Origin: Flavobacterium lacustre
GTDB lineage: Bacteria; Bacteroidota; Bacteroidia; Flavobacteriales; Flavobacteriaceae
Assembly (NCBI RefSeq): GCF_027474525.2
Contig: NZ_CP114882.2
Location: 1-64,000 of the forward strand
Direction of reading: 5' to 3'
DNA: 64,000 bases
The first letter of the stretch is position 1. Each line of letters opens with the position of its first letter. Under the pieces are notes generated by a model, which was not told the origin of the DNA, searched no databases, and saw only the letters and a list, made by a program, of their open reading frames with translations. The translations under genes and the position numbers were made by a program. Of the stretch, positions 18,178-27,059 are shown in pieces.

Positions 18178-19578
18178 ATGAAAAAATTTTCAACCTTATT
18201 TTTGGTATCCCTACTAAGCGGAGCCACAACATTAGGCGCTTACAAACTGTTGTTTGATGGCAATGGTTATTTTTCTAATTCTAAAAATAGTCTTGTAACC
18301 GTTGCGCCTGAATCTTACGGAAAAAATGTAGGTTTAGCCGCTGAAACCGTTGATTTTACTGAAGCTGCCGACAAAACCATTCACACAGTTGTCCATGTAA
18401 AAAACGTTTCCCGAAAAACAATTTCAAACCCAATGCTGGAGTATTTCTACGGGTACGGCGGGCAGCAACAACAAGAACAAGTAGGTACAGGTTCTGGTGT
18501 AATCATCTCCGAAGACGGTTATATTGTAACCAATAATCACGTGGTAAAAGACGCTTCTCAGATTGAAATTACACTGAATAATAAAAAATCATACACTGCA
18601 AAACTCATTGGAACTGATTCTAAAATGGACATTGCATTATTAAAAATAAACGCCGATGAAAAATTACCCTATACTGTTTTTGCCAATTCTGATTCGGTAA
18701 AAGTGGGTGAATGGGTGCTGGCTGTCGGAAATCCTTACAACTTGACATCGACTGTTACTGCTGGAATTGTTTCGGCAAAAGCCAGAAATCTGGACACCAG
18801 CGGCATTCAATCTTTCATTCAAACAGATGCTGCGGTAAATCCGGGAAATAGCGGGGGCGCATTGGTCAATACAAGAGGCGAATTAATTGGAATCAACACC
18901 ATGATTTCATCAATGACGGGTTCGTATGTTGGGTATTCTTTTGCGGTTCCATCAAACAATGCCCGAAAAATCATTGAAGATTTAATGGAATTTGGAAATG
19001 TGCAAAGAGGAATTCTGGGTGTTGAAGGTGGCGAATTAAACGCAATCGCTTCGAAAGAATTAGGCGTATCGCAAACGCAAGGATTCTACATTAATAAAGT
19101 GACTAGAAATTCGGGTGCTGAAAAAGCAGGTTTGCAAAAAGGCGATATTATTGTTCAATTAGACACTCAAAATGTAGCTACTTTTGCTGATCTTTCCGGT
19201 TATATCAACACCAAAAGACCAAACGATAAAGTACAAGTCACCTACATTCGTGATGGAAAAAATAAAACAGTTCCAGTTATTTTGAGCAAAAATGAATTTT
19301 TCAGTACTGAATTTAAAGGAATTGAATTAGAAAACATTGATGCTTCCGACAAAAAGAAATTCAAAATTGATTCTGGTGTAAAAATAAAATCGATTACCAA
19401 TGAAAACCTGTTGCAATACAGCGAAGAACTTAAAGGAAATATCATTTTGAGTATTGACAATGTGAAAGCTACTAATGTGGAAACCATCTCTAAAATTTTC
19501 AAAAATAAAGATGAGAAACAAAGTATGCGAATTGAGATGATTAACAAAAACGGAGAAATTTTCAGAATCATCATTTAG
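18178..19578 (+). CDS. DegQ/HtrA-type periplasmic serine protease
   Basis: Envelope quality-control protease/chaperone, 466 residues from the ATG at 18178. The membrane anchor or signal (about 3-22) precedes a trypsin-like domain with the triad His121 (IVTNNHVV), Asp151 (SKMDIALLKI) and Ser225 (NPGNSGGALV). A PDZ domain follows (about 280-365, ending TYIRDGKNKTVPV), then a second, weaker PDZ-like region with NIILSIDNVKATN. This one-and-a-half PDZ layout is usual for Do-family proteases. It is monocistronic, with its own promoter and terminator. Confidence 0.94.
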   Translation: MKKFSTLFLVSLLSGATTLGAYKLLFDGNGYFSNSKNSLVTVAPESYGKNVGLAAETVDFTEAADKTIHTVVHVKNVSRKTISNPMLEYFYGYGGQQQQEQVGTGSGVIISEDGYIVTNNHVVKDASQIEITLNNKKSYTAKLIGTDSKMDIALLKINADEKLPYTVFANSDSVKVGEWVLAVGNPYNLTSTVTAGIVSAKARNLDTSGIQSFIQTDAAVNPGNSGGALVNTRGELIGINTMISSMTGSYVGYSFAVPSNNARKIIEDLMEFGNVQRGILGVEGGELNAIASKELGVSQTQGFYINKVTRNSGAEKAGLQKGDIIVQLDTQNVATFADLSGYINTKRPNDKVQVTYIRDGKNKTVPVILSKNEFFSTEFKGIELENIDASDKKKFKIDSGVKIKSITNENLLQYSEELKGNIILSIDNVKATNVETISKIFKNKDEKQSMRIEMINKNGEIFRIII

Positions 19579-19600
19579 TTTTTAAAACTATAAAATGCAC

Positions 19601-19636
19601 AAAGCCATCTTGTAAAATCAAGATGGCTTTTTTATT
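19601..19636 (+). terminator. Terminator after the DegQ-like gene
   Basis: Perfect 12-bp stem AAAGCCATCTTG/CAAGATGGCTTT, 6-nt loop, T-rich tail. Confidence 0.9.
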
Positions 19637-19682
19637 TGAAAAAAAAATCACAAAAGAGTCTACGAAATCGATTGAAATAAGG

Positions 19683-19690
19683 TACTTTTG
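19683..19690 (+). promoter_or_regulatory. -7 box of the GAPDH promoter
   Basis: TACTTTTG, 46 bp before the start codon. No consensus -33 TTG is seen at 17-20 bp. Confidence 0.5.
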
Positions 19691-19735
19691 CGCAAAATTA
19701 AAAAAACAATTCCTTTTTTTTCCTAATTTTTCAAC

Positions 19736-21184
19736 ATGAAAACCACACTTAAATACGAAAAAGAGATTTCGTTTCAAGCCGACAGAAGACGTGCAGGAGT
19801 AGAATTAATCAAAGTAATCAGCGATTTATGGTATGATAAATCAATAGAAATGGTTTTATTCCGGAATCAGTTAATCGACAAAAACGTGAGTGAAATTATC
19901 AACTTACATGATTATGCAGGAGAATTTGTAGGCAAACCTATTTCTGTTTTTGATTCTGTTGAAATAGCTAAAGTCATTTTATCTTTAGACTTACCGCCTT
20001 CCAAATTAGATATTGGAAAACTGACTTACGAATACCGTTTAGACGATGAAAAATATCCTGACGAACGTTATTTTGTTTTGGACAAATTAAAAAATGCTAA
20101 AAACTCGGAGGAAATCCAACCCAAAGATGTTGTTTTATATGGTTTTGGAAGAATCGGGCGCTTACTGGCTCGTGAACTGTTATCTAAAACCGGAAAAGGA
20201 AACCAATTGCGATTGCGAGCCATTGTAACACGCGACAAAAATGATGCGATTTCTCTTGAAAAAAGAGCGTCATTACTGCGTTACGATTCCATTCACGGTG
20301 ATTTTCAAGGTTCTGTAGTTGCAGACAGCAAGAATAGTGCACTGATTATCAATGGAACAACAGTACATATGATTTCTGCTAATGCACCAGAAGAAATTGA
20401 TTACACCCGTTACGGAATAAAAAATGCTCTTGTTATTGATAACACAGGAGCTTTTACCACTCAAGAAGCTTTAAGTCGTCATTTAACCGCTAAAGGAACC
20501 GAAAAAGTGCTGCTTACCGCTCCCGGAAAAGGGGTGCCAAACATTGTTCACGGGGTAAATCATAACGAATACAACCCGGATGAAAACACCATTTTTTCGG
20601 CTGCTTCTTGCACCACAAATGCAATTACACCAATTCTAAAAGCTATTGAAGATACGTTGGGCGTTGTAAAAGGACATCTGGAAACCATTCACGCCTATAC
20701 AAATGACCAAAATCTGGTCGATAATATGCATAAAAAATACCGTCGCGGAAGAGCTGCGGCATTAAACATGGTCATTACCGAAACCGGTGCGGGTACTGCT
20801 GTTGCAAAAGCGATACCGTCATTGCAGGGTAAATTAACGTCTAATGCTATTCGAGTGCCGGTGCCTAATGGTTCTTTGGTGGTACTCAACCTTGAAGTAA
20901 GCCGAGAAACTTCGATTGCAGAAATTAATTCCATCATGAAAAAATATGCTTTGGAAGGCGAATTGGTAGAACAAATCAAATATTCCTTGAATAATGAATT
21001 GGTTTCATCGGATATTATTGGGACTTCGGCGCCTTCTATTTACGACAGTAATGCAACGATTGTGTCTAATGACGGTAAAAATATTGTGCTTTACATTTGG
21101 TACGACAACGAATTTGGATACAGTCATCAAGTCATTCGATTGGCAAAATATATTGCTAAAGTAAGACGTTTTACGTATTACTAG
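19736..21184 (+). CDS. Glyceraldehyde-3-phosphate dehydrogenase, long form
   Basis: Oxidises glyceraldehyde-3-phosphate with NAD(P) and phosphate. At 482 residues it is about 150 longer than the usual 335. The first 125 residues are a helical N-terminal extension without known motif. The NAD domain then starts at DVVLYGFGRIGRLLARELL, and the catalytic Cys292 lies in SAASCTTNAITP, followed by TIHAYTNDQNLVDN and the C-terminal WYDNEFGYSHQV. Long-form GAPDHs of this kind occur alongside a normal one in many Bacteroidetes and may favour NADPH or the gluconeogenic direction; that is inference. It is a single-gene unit. Confidence 0.93.
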   Translation: MKTTLKYEKEISFQADRRRAGVELIKVISDLWYDKSIEMVLFRNQLIDKNVSEIINLHDYAGEFVGKPISVFDSVEIAKVILSLDLPPSKLDIGKLTYEYRLDDEKYPDERYFVLDKLKNAKNSEEIQPKDVVLYGFGRIGRLLARELLSKTGKGNQLRLRAIVTRDKNDAISLEKRASLLRYDSIHGDFQGSVVADSKNSALIINGTTVHMISANAPEEIDYTRYGIKNALVIDNTGAFTTQEALSRHLTAKGTEKVLLTAPGKGVPNIVHGVNHNEYNPDENTIFSAASCTTNAITPILKAIEDTLGVVKGHLETIHAYTNDQNLVDNMHKKYRRGRAAALNMVITETGAGTAVAKAIPSLQGKLTSNAIRVPVPNGSLVVLNLEVSRETSIAEINSIMKKYALEGELVEQIKYSLNNELVSSDIIGTSAPSIYDSNATIVSNDGKNIVLYIWYDNEFGYSHQVIRLAKYIAKVRRFTYY

Positions 21185-21220
21185 CCTCTCTATTACAGGT
21201 TGTAAGTTGCTGTTTTTTGT

Positions 21221-21256
21221 TTTAGTTTTTTTAGATTTTTTTAGATTTTTTTAGAT
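21221..21256. repeat. 10-bp T-tract tandem repeat
   Basis: Three to four copies of TTAGATTTTT in tandem, placing T6-7 tracts exactly one helical turn apart. Phased A/T tracts of this sort usually give intrinsically curved DNA. It lies between the GAPDH stop codon and its terminator. Confidence 0.6.
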
Positions 21257-21283
21257 AAAGCAACCCAACCTGAATTATTAGAA

Positions 21284-21316
21284 AATCCGTTTCATTCTTG
21301 AAGCGGGTTTTTTATT
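21284..21316 (+). terminator. Terminator after GAPDH
   Basis: A 10-bp stem AATCCGTTTC/GAAGCGGGTT with two G-T pairs, a 6-nt loop and a T-rich tail. Confidence 0.7.
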
Positions 21317-21360
21317 TTCCGGATGCCTCATGTTATACCAGCGATACACACAAACCATTT

Positions 21361-21819
21361 TTAAATGGGTAAAACAGTCGTACTCTTTACTTCCGAAATA
21401 ATAAAAAAACTGTTAATCAGTGAGACCTCCGGCAAAACCGATAATTTTTTTTGGTGAAAATGATGGTAACTTTCCATATCAGGCAAAATGATTTTGAGCA
21501 TATAATCAAAACTTCCGGAGACAAAATTGCATTCTACCACTTCTGGCAAATTCAATATCGCCTGATTAAATGCTTCCGATATATCATAGGTTTGTTTGAC
21601 GAGTGTCACTTGACAATATACGGTCAAATTCTTTCCCAGTTTCTTTTTATTCAAAATAGAAACATACTTCTCAATAATGCCTTCTTTCTCTAAACGTTTC
21701 ACGCGATCATGAACTGGAGTGAGCGAAAGATTGATTTGATTGGCAATATCTTTCAAGGTCAAATGTGCATCTTCCTGCAAAAGACGCAAGATTTTTTTAT
21801 CGGTTTCGTCCAGAATCAT
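21361..21819 (-). CDS. Lrp/AsnC family transcriptional regulator
   Basis: The 152-residue regulator has an N-terminal winged helix-turn-helix (DETDKKILRLLQEDAHLTLKDIANQINLSLTPVHDRVKRLEKEG, shown here by its first part at residues 4-20 and onward) and a C-terminal AsnC/RAM effector domain (about 65-145) with the usual V(S/G)SFDYML core. Members sense amino acids and form octamers on DNA. It is transcribed divergently from alanine dehydrogenase across a 198-bp gap, the classical arrangement for a regulator of that gene. The gap contains spaced A/T sites that could be its operators. Confidence 0.92.
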   Translation of the reverse strand: MILDETDKKILRLLQEDAHLTLKDIANQINLSLTPVHDRVKRLEKEGIIEKYVSILNKKKLGKNLTVYCQVTLVKQTYDISEAFNQAILNLPEVVECNFVSGSFDYMLKIILPDMESYHHFHQKKLSVLPEVSLINSFFIISEVKSTTVLPI

Positions 21820-21891
21820 AAATTGTCATTTAGGTTATACGGTAATCAGTAGTTTTTTTTTCTTTTTAGAAGTATAAAAAACGATATATCA

Positions 21892-21967
21892 GAAATATTT
21901 AATGCTAAAATACTAAATAAAATGAATATTTTCTTAATTAATCCCCATATAACAAGAATATTTTCTT
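21892..21967. promoter_or_regulatory. Candidate Lrp operator array upstream of ald
   Basis: The 12-mer GAATATTTTCTT occurs twice, at 21924-21935 and 21956-21967, exactly 32 bp apart. A related GAAATATTTAA lies another 32 bp upstream at 21892. The spacing of about three helical turns fits binding by a multimeric Lrp-type regulator on one face. The assignment to the adjacent Lrp gene is inference. Confidence 0.5.
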
Positions 21968-21973
21968 TTGCAT

Positions 21974-21981
21974 TATTTTTG
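21974..21981 (+). promoter_or_regulatory. -7 box of the ald promoter
   Basis: TATTTTTG matches TAnnTTTG, 36 bp before the ald start codon. No -33 TTG is present, which would fit a promoter that needs activation. Confidence 0.5.
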
Positions 21982-22017
21982 TAATGCAATTATTCTCAAC
22001 CCCTTAAACAAACTACT

Positions 22018-23151
22018 ATGATAATCGGAATCCCAAAAGAAATCAAAAACAACGAAAACCGTGTTGCCCTAACTCCAGCAGGTGTTGCTGAATTCAAAAA
22101 ACACGGACATGAAGTTTACGTACAAGCAACAGCAGGAGAAAACAGCGGTTTCAGCGATAAAGCGTATGCCGAAGCCGGAGCAAAACTATTGCCAACTATT
22201 GAAGATGTGTACAGCATCGCCGAAATGATTATCAAAGTAAAAGAGCCTATCGCTTCTGAATATCCGTTGATTAAAAAAGACCAATTACTGTTTACCTATT
22301 TTCACTTTGCTTCTTCTGAACCATTAACACACGCTATGATTGAGCGTGGCGCAGTATGTTTAGCTTACGAAACAGTCGAAAAAATAGATCGCAGTTTACC
22401 TTTATTAGTACCAATGTCTGAAGTTGCCGGTAGAATGTCTATTCAGGAAGGTGCTAAATATTTAGAAAAACCAATGCAAGGAAAAGGAATCCTTTTAGGC
22501 GGAGTTCCAGGAGTTCCTCCTGCAAAAGTAGTCGTGTTAGGTGGTGGAATTGTAGGAACTCAAGCAGCAAAAATGGCTGCTGGATTTGGTGCCAAGGTAA
22601 CAATTATGGATGTCAGTTTAGCGCGTTTGCGTTACTTGTCTGATATTATGCCAGCGAATGTAACAACAGTAATGTCTAATCATTACAACATCAAAGAAGC
22701 TATCGCCGAAGCTGATTTAGTAATTGGAGCTGTTTTAATTCCAGGTGCCAAAGCGCCTCATTTAATCACCCGTGACATGTTGAAATTAATGAGTCCGGGA
22801 ACTGTAGTTGTTGACGTAGCCGTAGATCAAGGCGGTTGTATCGAAACCTGTACACCAACAACTCACGAAAACCCAACCTTTGTTATTGATGATATTGTTC
22901 ATTACTGTGTAGCAAATATGCCCGGCGCTGTACCATATACTTCTACTTTGGCCTTGACCAATGCTACTTTACCATATGCCCTGCAATTAGCAGATAAAGG
23001 ATGGAAAAAAGCCTGTCAAGATAACGAAGAATTGAAAAAAGGACTAAACGTAGCCGATGGTAAAATTGTTTACAGAGGTGTGGCCGAAGCTTGGGGATTG
23101 CCCCTTAATGAAGTTGAATCGGTATTGCACGAAACATTAGCAACTGTCTAA
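22018..23151 (+). CDS. ald: Alanine dehydrogenase
   Basis: NAD-dependent oxidative deamination of L-alanine to pyruvate and ammonia, reversible. At 377 residues it is near the usual 370. The N-terminal MIIGIPKEIKNNENRVALTPAG is diagnostic. The catalytic Lys and His positions are around IIKVKEP (Lys near 75) and YFHFASSEPLTH (His near 96), and the nucleotide-binding stretch is VVVLGGGIVGTQAAKMAAGFGA. The divergent Lrp gene probably regulates it in response to amino acids. A bidirectional terminator follows. Confidence 0.96.
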   Translation: MIIGIPKEIKNNENRVALTPAGVAEFKKHGHEVYVQATAGENSGFSDKAYAEAGAKLLPTIEDVYSIAEMIIKVKEPIASEYPLIKKDQLLFTYFHFASSEPLTHAMIERGAVCLAYETVEKIDRSLPLLVPMSEVAGRMSIQEGAKYLEKPMQGKGILLGGVPGVPPAKVVVLGGGIVGTQAAKMAAGFGAKVTIMDVSLARLRYLSDIMPANVTTVMSNHYNIKEAIAEADLVIGAVLIPGAKAPHLITRDMLKLMSPGTVVVDVAVDQGGCIETCTPTTHENPTFVIDDIVHYCVANMPGAVPYTSTLALTNATLPYALQLADKGWKKACQDNEELKKGLNVADGKIVYRGVAEAWGLPLNEVESVLHETLATV

Positions 23152-23200
23152 TAATACCAAACCATAAACAAGCAAGAACCTCAACTTGCCCGTTATAAAC

Positions 23201-23236
23201 AAAAAATCCGTCGCGTTAAACACGACGGATTTTTTT
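23201..23236. terminator. Bidirectional terminator between ald and the permease
   Basis: AAAAAATCCGTCG/CGACGGATTTTTT with a 9-nt loop; A and T tracts on both sides serve both convergent genes. Confidence 0.88.
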
Positions 23237-23274
23237 ATTTAAACCTTAAATTCGAAACACTTAAATCTGAATCC

Positions 23275-24684
23275 TTACTCTTTAGGTTTAGTCAAATAAT
23301 ACACCGGAATACCCGTCAGCATAATCAACACTCCCCAACCGCAAGTAGAAAATTTGGTAAACAACAACGAAATACATACTGCCGAAGCAATAATTATATA
23401 TAAAAACGGAAGGAAAGGATATCCAAACGCTTTATAAGGACGTTCCACATCCGGCATTTTCTTGCGCAGAATAAAAATTCCATAAATAGTCAAAATGTAA
23501 AAAATCAAAACAATAATGATTACAAAATCCAATAAATCGCCATATTTTCCTGTCAAACACAAAGCCGAAGCCCAAACACATTGTACCCAAAGCGCCCAAG
23601 CCGGAACACTCGCATCATTCAAATTAGCTGCTTTTTTCAAGAACAACCCATCTTTAGCCATCGTATAATAGACTCTCGCACCCGCCATAATCAATCCGTT
23701 GTTACAGGCAAAAGTCGAAATCATAATCATCACCGCAATAATAATCGTTCCCATATCGCCAAAAGTATATTGCGAAGCCACCACAGCAACCCGATCTGAT
23801 TTTGCCGTAGCAATTTCGTCAAGCGGAATCACAGCGAGATACATCAAATTCGTCAACACATAAATAATAGTAACAATAAACGTCCCCAAGAATAAACTCA
23901 AGCCCACGTTACGCTTTGGATTCTTGATTTCACCCGCTATAAAAGTCACGCCTACCCAAGCATCACTCGAAAACAAAGAACCCACCATCGCTGCTGAAAT
24001 TCCCGTAATCAAAGCCGTTCCGCCTATCGGCATCCACGAACCAGTGTTGGTATCAAACGAGCGCGTACTCCAGGCATCAGCCCAGTTTGCATTCCAAACT
24101 TCCGCTTTGGCAGCCAATAGAAAGCCAAAAACAATTAAGCCAAACAAAGACAAAATCTTAATCACAGTCAAAACTGTTTGCAAAATTTTACTGTTTTTCA
24201 CCCCGCGACTGTTCACATACGTCAGCAAAACAATCGTGATAATCGAAACAATTTGAGCCGCATTGAGTTTAAAAGCTCCCAATTCATACAAAATATTCTC
24301 ATCGCTCAAAGGCGGATATAAATACGCCGCAAATTTAGAAAACCCCACGCCTACCGCAGCAATCGTCCCGGTCTGAATCACCGCAAAGAAACTCCAACCG
24401 TACAAAAACGCAATCAGTTTATTATAAGCCTCTTTCAAATACACGTATTGCCCGCCCGCTTTGGGAAACATCGCGCTCAATTCCCCGTAACTTACCGCCG
24501 CAATCATCGTAATTAATCCCGAGATAAGCCAAATCAAAGTCAGCCATCCCGCCGACCCCACTTGTCGGGCAATATCTGCACTTACAATAAATATTCCCGA
24601 GCCTATCATCGACCCCACCACAAGCATGGTTCCATCGAGTAATCCCAATTCTCTCTTAAAATCTTCTGGTTTGTTATCTTGCAT
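23275..24684 (-). CDS. APC-superfamily amino acid permease
   Basis: The 469-residue integral membrane transporter has about 12 hydrophobic helices. The N-terminal LGLLDGTMLVVGSMIGSGIFIVSADIARQVG is the APC signature, with the unwound helix-1 motif GSGIF; helix 6 carries GSLFSSDAWVGVTFIAGEIKNPKRN, where LAT-type transporters bind substrate. Its composition resembles the LAT/cationic amino-acid group and the substrate is probably a neutral amino acid. It lies convergent to ald, and a shared amino-acid role with ald is plausible but not shown. Confidence 0.88.
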   Translation of the reverse strand: MQDNKPEDFKRELGLLDGTMLVVGSMIGSGIFIVSADIARQVGSAGWLTLIWLISGLITMIAAVSYGELSAMFPKAGGQYVYLKEAYNKLIAFLYGWSFFAVIQTGTIAAVGVGFSKFAAYLYPPLSDENILYELGAFKLNAAQIVSIITIVLLTYVNSRGVKNSKILQTVLTVIKILSLFGLIVFGFLLAAKAEVWNANWADAWSTRSFDTNTGSWMPIGGTALITGISAAMVGSLFSSDAWVGVTFIAGEIKNPKRNVGLSLFLGTFIVTIIYVLTNLMYLAVIPLDEIATAKSDRVAVVASQYTFGDMGTIIIAVMIMISTFACNNGLIMAGARVYYTMAKDGLFLKKAANLNDASVPAWALWVQCVWASALCLTGKYGDLLDFVIIIVLIFYILTIYGIFILRKKMPDVERPYKAFGYPFLPFLYIIIASAVCISLLFTKFSTCGWGVLIMLTGIPVYYLTKPKE

Positions 24685-24767
24685 AATTCTTGGTTTTGGT
24701 TTTTGGTTGGCTAAAGATATACTTTTTTAGGAAATTTCAGAAATCGATAAAAAAACATATAGCATTT

Positions 24768-24892
24768 GGGCGTGACCCTCCGTAAAAACTCTGGGTCGGG
24801 CTGTACGCTGTATCTTTTTCGTCAGAACCTACCGTAGAATACCAGCACCAATCCAATAGACGAAAAAGGATGCCGCTCCCATCCCTCACGCA
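24768..24892. ncRNA. Structured intergenic element, candidate RNA or conserved repeat
   Basis: A non-coding stretch of about 125 bp with much more GC than its surroundings. The ends pair (GCGTGA 24770-24775 with TCACGC 24886-24891). A perfect 10-bp inner stem joins 24814-24823 and 24859-24868. Two small hairpins compete with these: GACCC/GGGTC (24774-24778 with 24793-24797) and GGATG/CATCC (24868-24872 with 24880-24884). From memory, sequences with the same GGGCGTG, GGGTCGGGCTGT, AAAAGGATGCCGCTCC and CCCTCACGC blocks recur between genes in many Bacteroidetes. The strand and function are unknown; I could not check copy number. Confidence 0.5.
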
Positions 24893-24944
24893 AACCCGTA
24901 ATAACATGGGATGGTTATATATCAAAACTACCTTTTACCACCCA

Positions 24945-24978
24945 TAAAAAAACCTCCTCAATTTCTTGAGAAGGTTTT
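24945..24978 (-). terminator. Terminator of the secreted-protein operon
   Basis: On the minus strand, AAAACCTTCTCAA pairs with TTGAGGAGGTTTT with a short A-rich loop and T run, about 25 bp beyond the stop codon of the small gene at 25002. Confidence 0.8.
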
Positions 24979-25001
24979 CATTAGTATTGGTATTTGAAAA
25001 A

Positions 25002-25208
25002 TTAATTTTTTACTACTTTTTTAGTTTTATAAAAACCATAAACAGAAGCTAAAACTAATGCTCCGGCAATATAATCATCTATTGGAGCTGGTGGAACATC
25101 CTCAACATCATCTCCAAAAGCTGGTCCGTCTTGAGCAAAACTTATATTTATAAAAAATAAAAATAACAAAGTGTATAATAATTTCTGAGTGGTATTATGT
25201 ATTTTCAT
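25002..25208 (-). CDS. Small PID-CTERM-like exported protein
   Basis: The 68-residue protein has a signal peptide (1 to about 25, ending NISFAQ), a short acidic linker, then PPAPIDDYIAGALVLASVYG and a Lys-rich end (KTKKVVKN). The order Pro-Ile-Asp, hydrophobic helix and basic tail resembles the PID-CTERM putative sorting signal of Bacteroidetes. Such tails are thought to be recognised by a membrane processing enzyme; nothing of the sort is next to it. It begins 3 bp after the T9SS-sorted protein, so it is the last gene of that operon. Confidence 0.65.
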   Translation of the reverse strand: MKIHNTTQKLLYTLLFLFFINISFAQDGPAFGDDVEDVPPAPIDDYIAGALVLASVYGFYKTKKVVKN

Positions 25209-25211
25209 AAC

Positions 25212-27047
25212 TTATTTTATTATTAATTTGTCACTGGTTGTTTTTCCTCCGTCAGTTATTTTTACAATATAAGTGCCGGGAGCAAGAGACTTGTTCGGGT
25301 TGATTTGATTTGAGGTATCCGATTTTAAAGCAGTCGTATACACTTGTTGCCCAATTATGTTGTAGATGCTTAATTTGGCATTGTTTGAGACATTAGGCAT
25401 CAAAACATTAAAACGACCTCCTTTTGATGGATTAGGATATAGGGCAAAGTCCGCTTTTACAATATTCCCGGTTCCCAAACCTTTACTCGTAAATGTTACA
25501 CTAAAACGATCTGAAGCAGAAGTTGCCGCATCACCTGCATCTATAGTGTAAGCATAATTCACAGTCCCCGAAGGAGGAATTGGAGTATAAATATCTAAAT
25601 GTTTGTCATACAAATAAGCTGTAGCACCATCTAAATTCGTTCCTTTAGCAACAATCGTATAATTCGTTCCTCTGTATTGAGCAATTTTTAACGGAATAAT
25701 ATCGGTATCCACTGCCGTAGTTCTACTCTCAACACTCAATGATTTTCCATCGTTGGTTGTCGAAAACGTTTCATCCAGATTGGTAAACTTACCAGCATCA
25801 CTACCATCAACAGCATTAGTATAATTCGCTCCAAAAAACACCAATAATCCATCCAATGCAGCTTCATTAGCACGAAGCGCATTACTGTCATACAATGTCA
25901 AACGAATGTTTGAAGGATTGGAAGTTGCGATACGAAACACACCTTCATTAGTAGTAGTTGTATATTTGTGACTTTCCTCAAAAGTCAATGAAGCTGTTCC
26001 TGCCGAACTGGTTTTAACAAAACAAGCTTGTCCAGGTTGCAAATAATTATTGACCAAAGAACCAGAAATAGTGTTGGTACCATTTGCCAAAATACCGGTA
26101 ACATAAGCGCCACGAGTACTCATTTTTGGATCCCAAACATAATAAAAATTAGTATTTAGGTTCACTGCACTTGCTAATACCGCTTCCATATCTACAGGAG
26201 CTTGGTATGGATTCCCTATAAAATTATAGGCATCGGCAGCCTCATTCAATCCATCTACCAATTTTGAACCTGTAAACAAAGTTCCAATAGAGCGAAGCGT
26301 TGTAGTAGTAGGTGTTGGCGTATTCGTTGCCATAGAAATAGTTCGGTCACCACGCACCATCAATCGGTAAGGAACTCCCGCACTAAGCGTGTTTAAATTA
26401 GTATTCGTTACGGCATTCCAGCTAGAAGCAGTATTATCAAAAGTAAACAACGATGGACTATTACTCACCGTTACATCAAAACCACCAATTGCACCAGTAG
26501 CACCAGTAATATGTGTTCCAAGTCCCGCTGTAGTTCCTCCGTTTTCTTGCCAGTTCGCATAAATAGACGTTGTAGTCGTCACCGGTGATGACACAAAACG
26601 ATACGCTCTTTTTGCAGGAATATAACGTTCAGCTGTTACATTACCCGACACTGTTGCAGCAATACCTACTGGAGCTACAACAGCTGTTTTAGCAGCCGTA
26701 CTTTTTAGTGTCAAATTACCATTGGCATTAAGTGTTCCTGCAGTTGCAGTCAACTTTCCTGTTATATCAATTGGACTATTTAGCACACTAGTCGCCGCAT
26801 TATGATTAACAACCAAGCTATTCAAAGTCATTGTCCCTGAACCGGCATAAGTCACCCCTCCAACAAAAGCAACACTTCCTTCTGTATCGGTATAAGTAGT
26901 GTTATTAGTCAATGTTCCAGCGCCAAAAACCAAGTTCACTCCTCCCGAAGGAACCAAATTTGTTCCCGATGAAATGGTATAGGTATTCTGTGCTCTAGCA
27001 ATAAGGCCAAGCATCAAGAATAAAAATAAGATATATGTTTTTTTCAT
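25212..27047 (-). CDS. Secreted protein with type IX secretion C-terminal sorting domain
   Basis: The 611-residue protein has a signal peptide (1-19, ending ARAQ). The mature part is low in Lys and rich in Thr, Asn, Ser and Gly, of beta-strand character with no enzyme motif. It contains a segment with ERYIPAKRAYRFVSSPV seen in Flavobacterium cell-surface proteins. The last 80 residues are a type A T9SS sorting domain: FALYPNPSKGGRFNV, LSIYNIIGQQVY, LAPGTYIVKITDGG and terminal KLIIK. It should be exported across the outer membrane by the Por secretion system. The role is unknown; surface adhesion is a guess. It is the third gene of a four-gene operon. Confidence 0.85.
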   Translation of the reverse strand: MKKTYILFLFLMLGLIARAQNTYTISSGTNLVPSGGVNLVFGAGTLTNNTTYTDTEGSVAFVGGVTYAGSGTMTLNSLVVNHNAATSVLNSPIDITGKLTATAGTLNANGNLTLKSTAAKTAVVAPVGIAATVSGNVTAERYIPAKRAYRFVSSPVTTTTSIYANWQENGGTTAGLGTHITGATGAIGGFDVTVSNSPSLFTFDNTASSWNAVTNTNLNTLSAGVPYRLMVRGDRTISMATNTPTPTTTTLRSIGTLFTGSKLVDGLNEAADAYNFIGNPYQAPVDMEAVLASAVNLNTNFYYVWDPKMSTRGAYVTGILANGTNTISGSLVNNYLQPGQACFVKTSSAGTASLTFEESHKYTTTTNEGVFRIATSNPSNIRLTLYDSNALRANEAALDGLLVFFGANYTNAVDGSDAGKFTNLDETFSTTNDGKSLSVESRTTAVDTDIIPLKIAQYRGTNYTIVAKGTNLDGATAYLYDKHLDIYTPIPPSGTVNYAYTIDAGDAATSASDRFSVTFTSKGLGTGNIVKADFALYPNPSKGGRFNVLMPNVSNNAKLSIYNIIGQQVYTTALKSDTSNQINPNKSLAPGTYIVKITDGGKTTSDKLIIK

Positions 27048-27059
27048 AATTGTATTTTT

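Noticed and set aside
24737..24925. 62-codon ORF on the minus strand over the structured element
   Set aside because: No start context or family; the frame follows the conserved hairpin element, whose base-pairing explains the sequence better than codons do.
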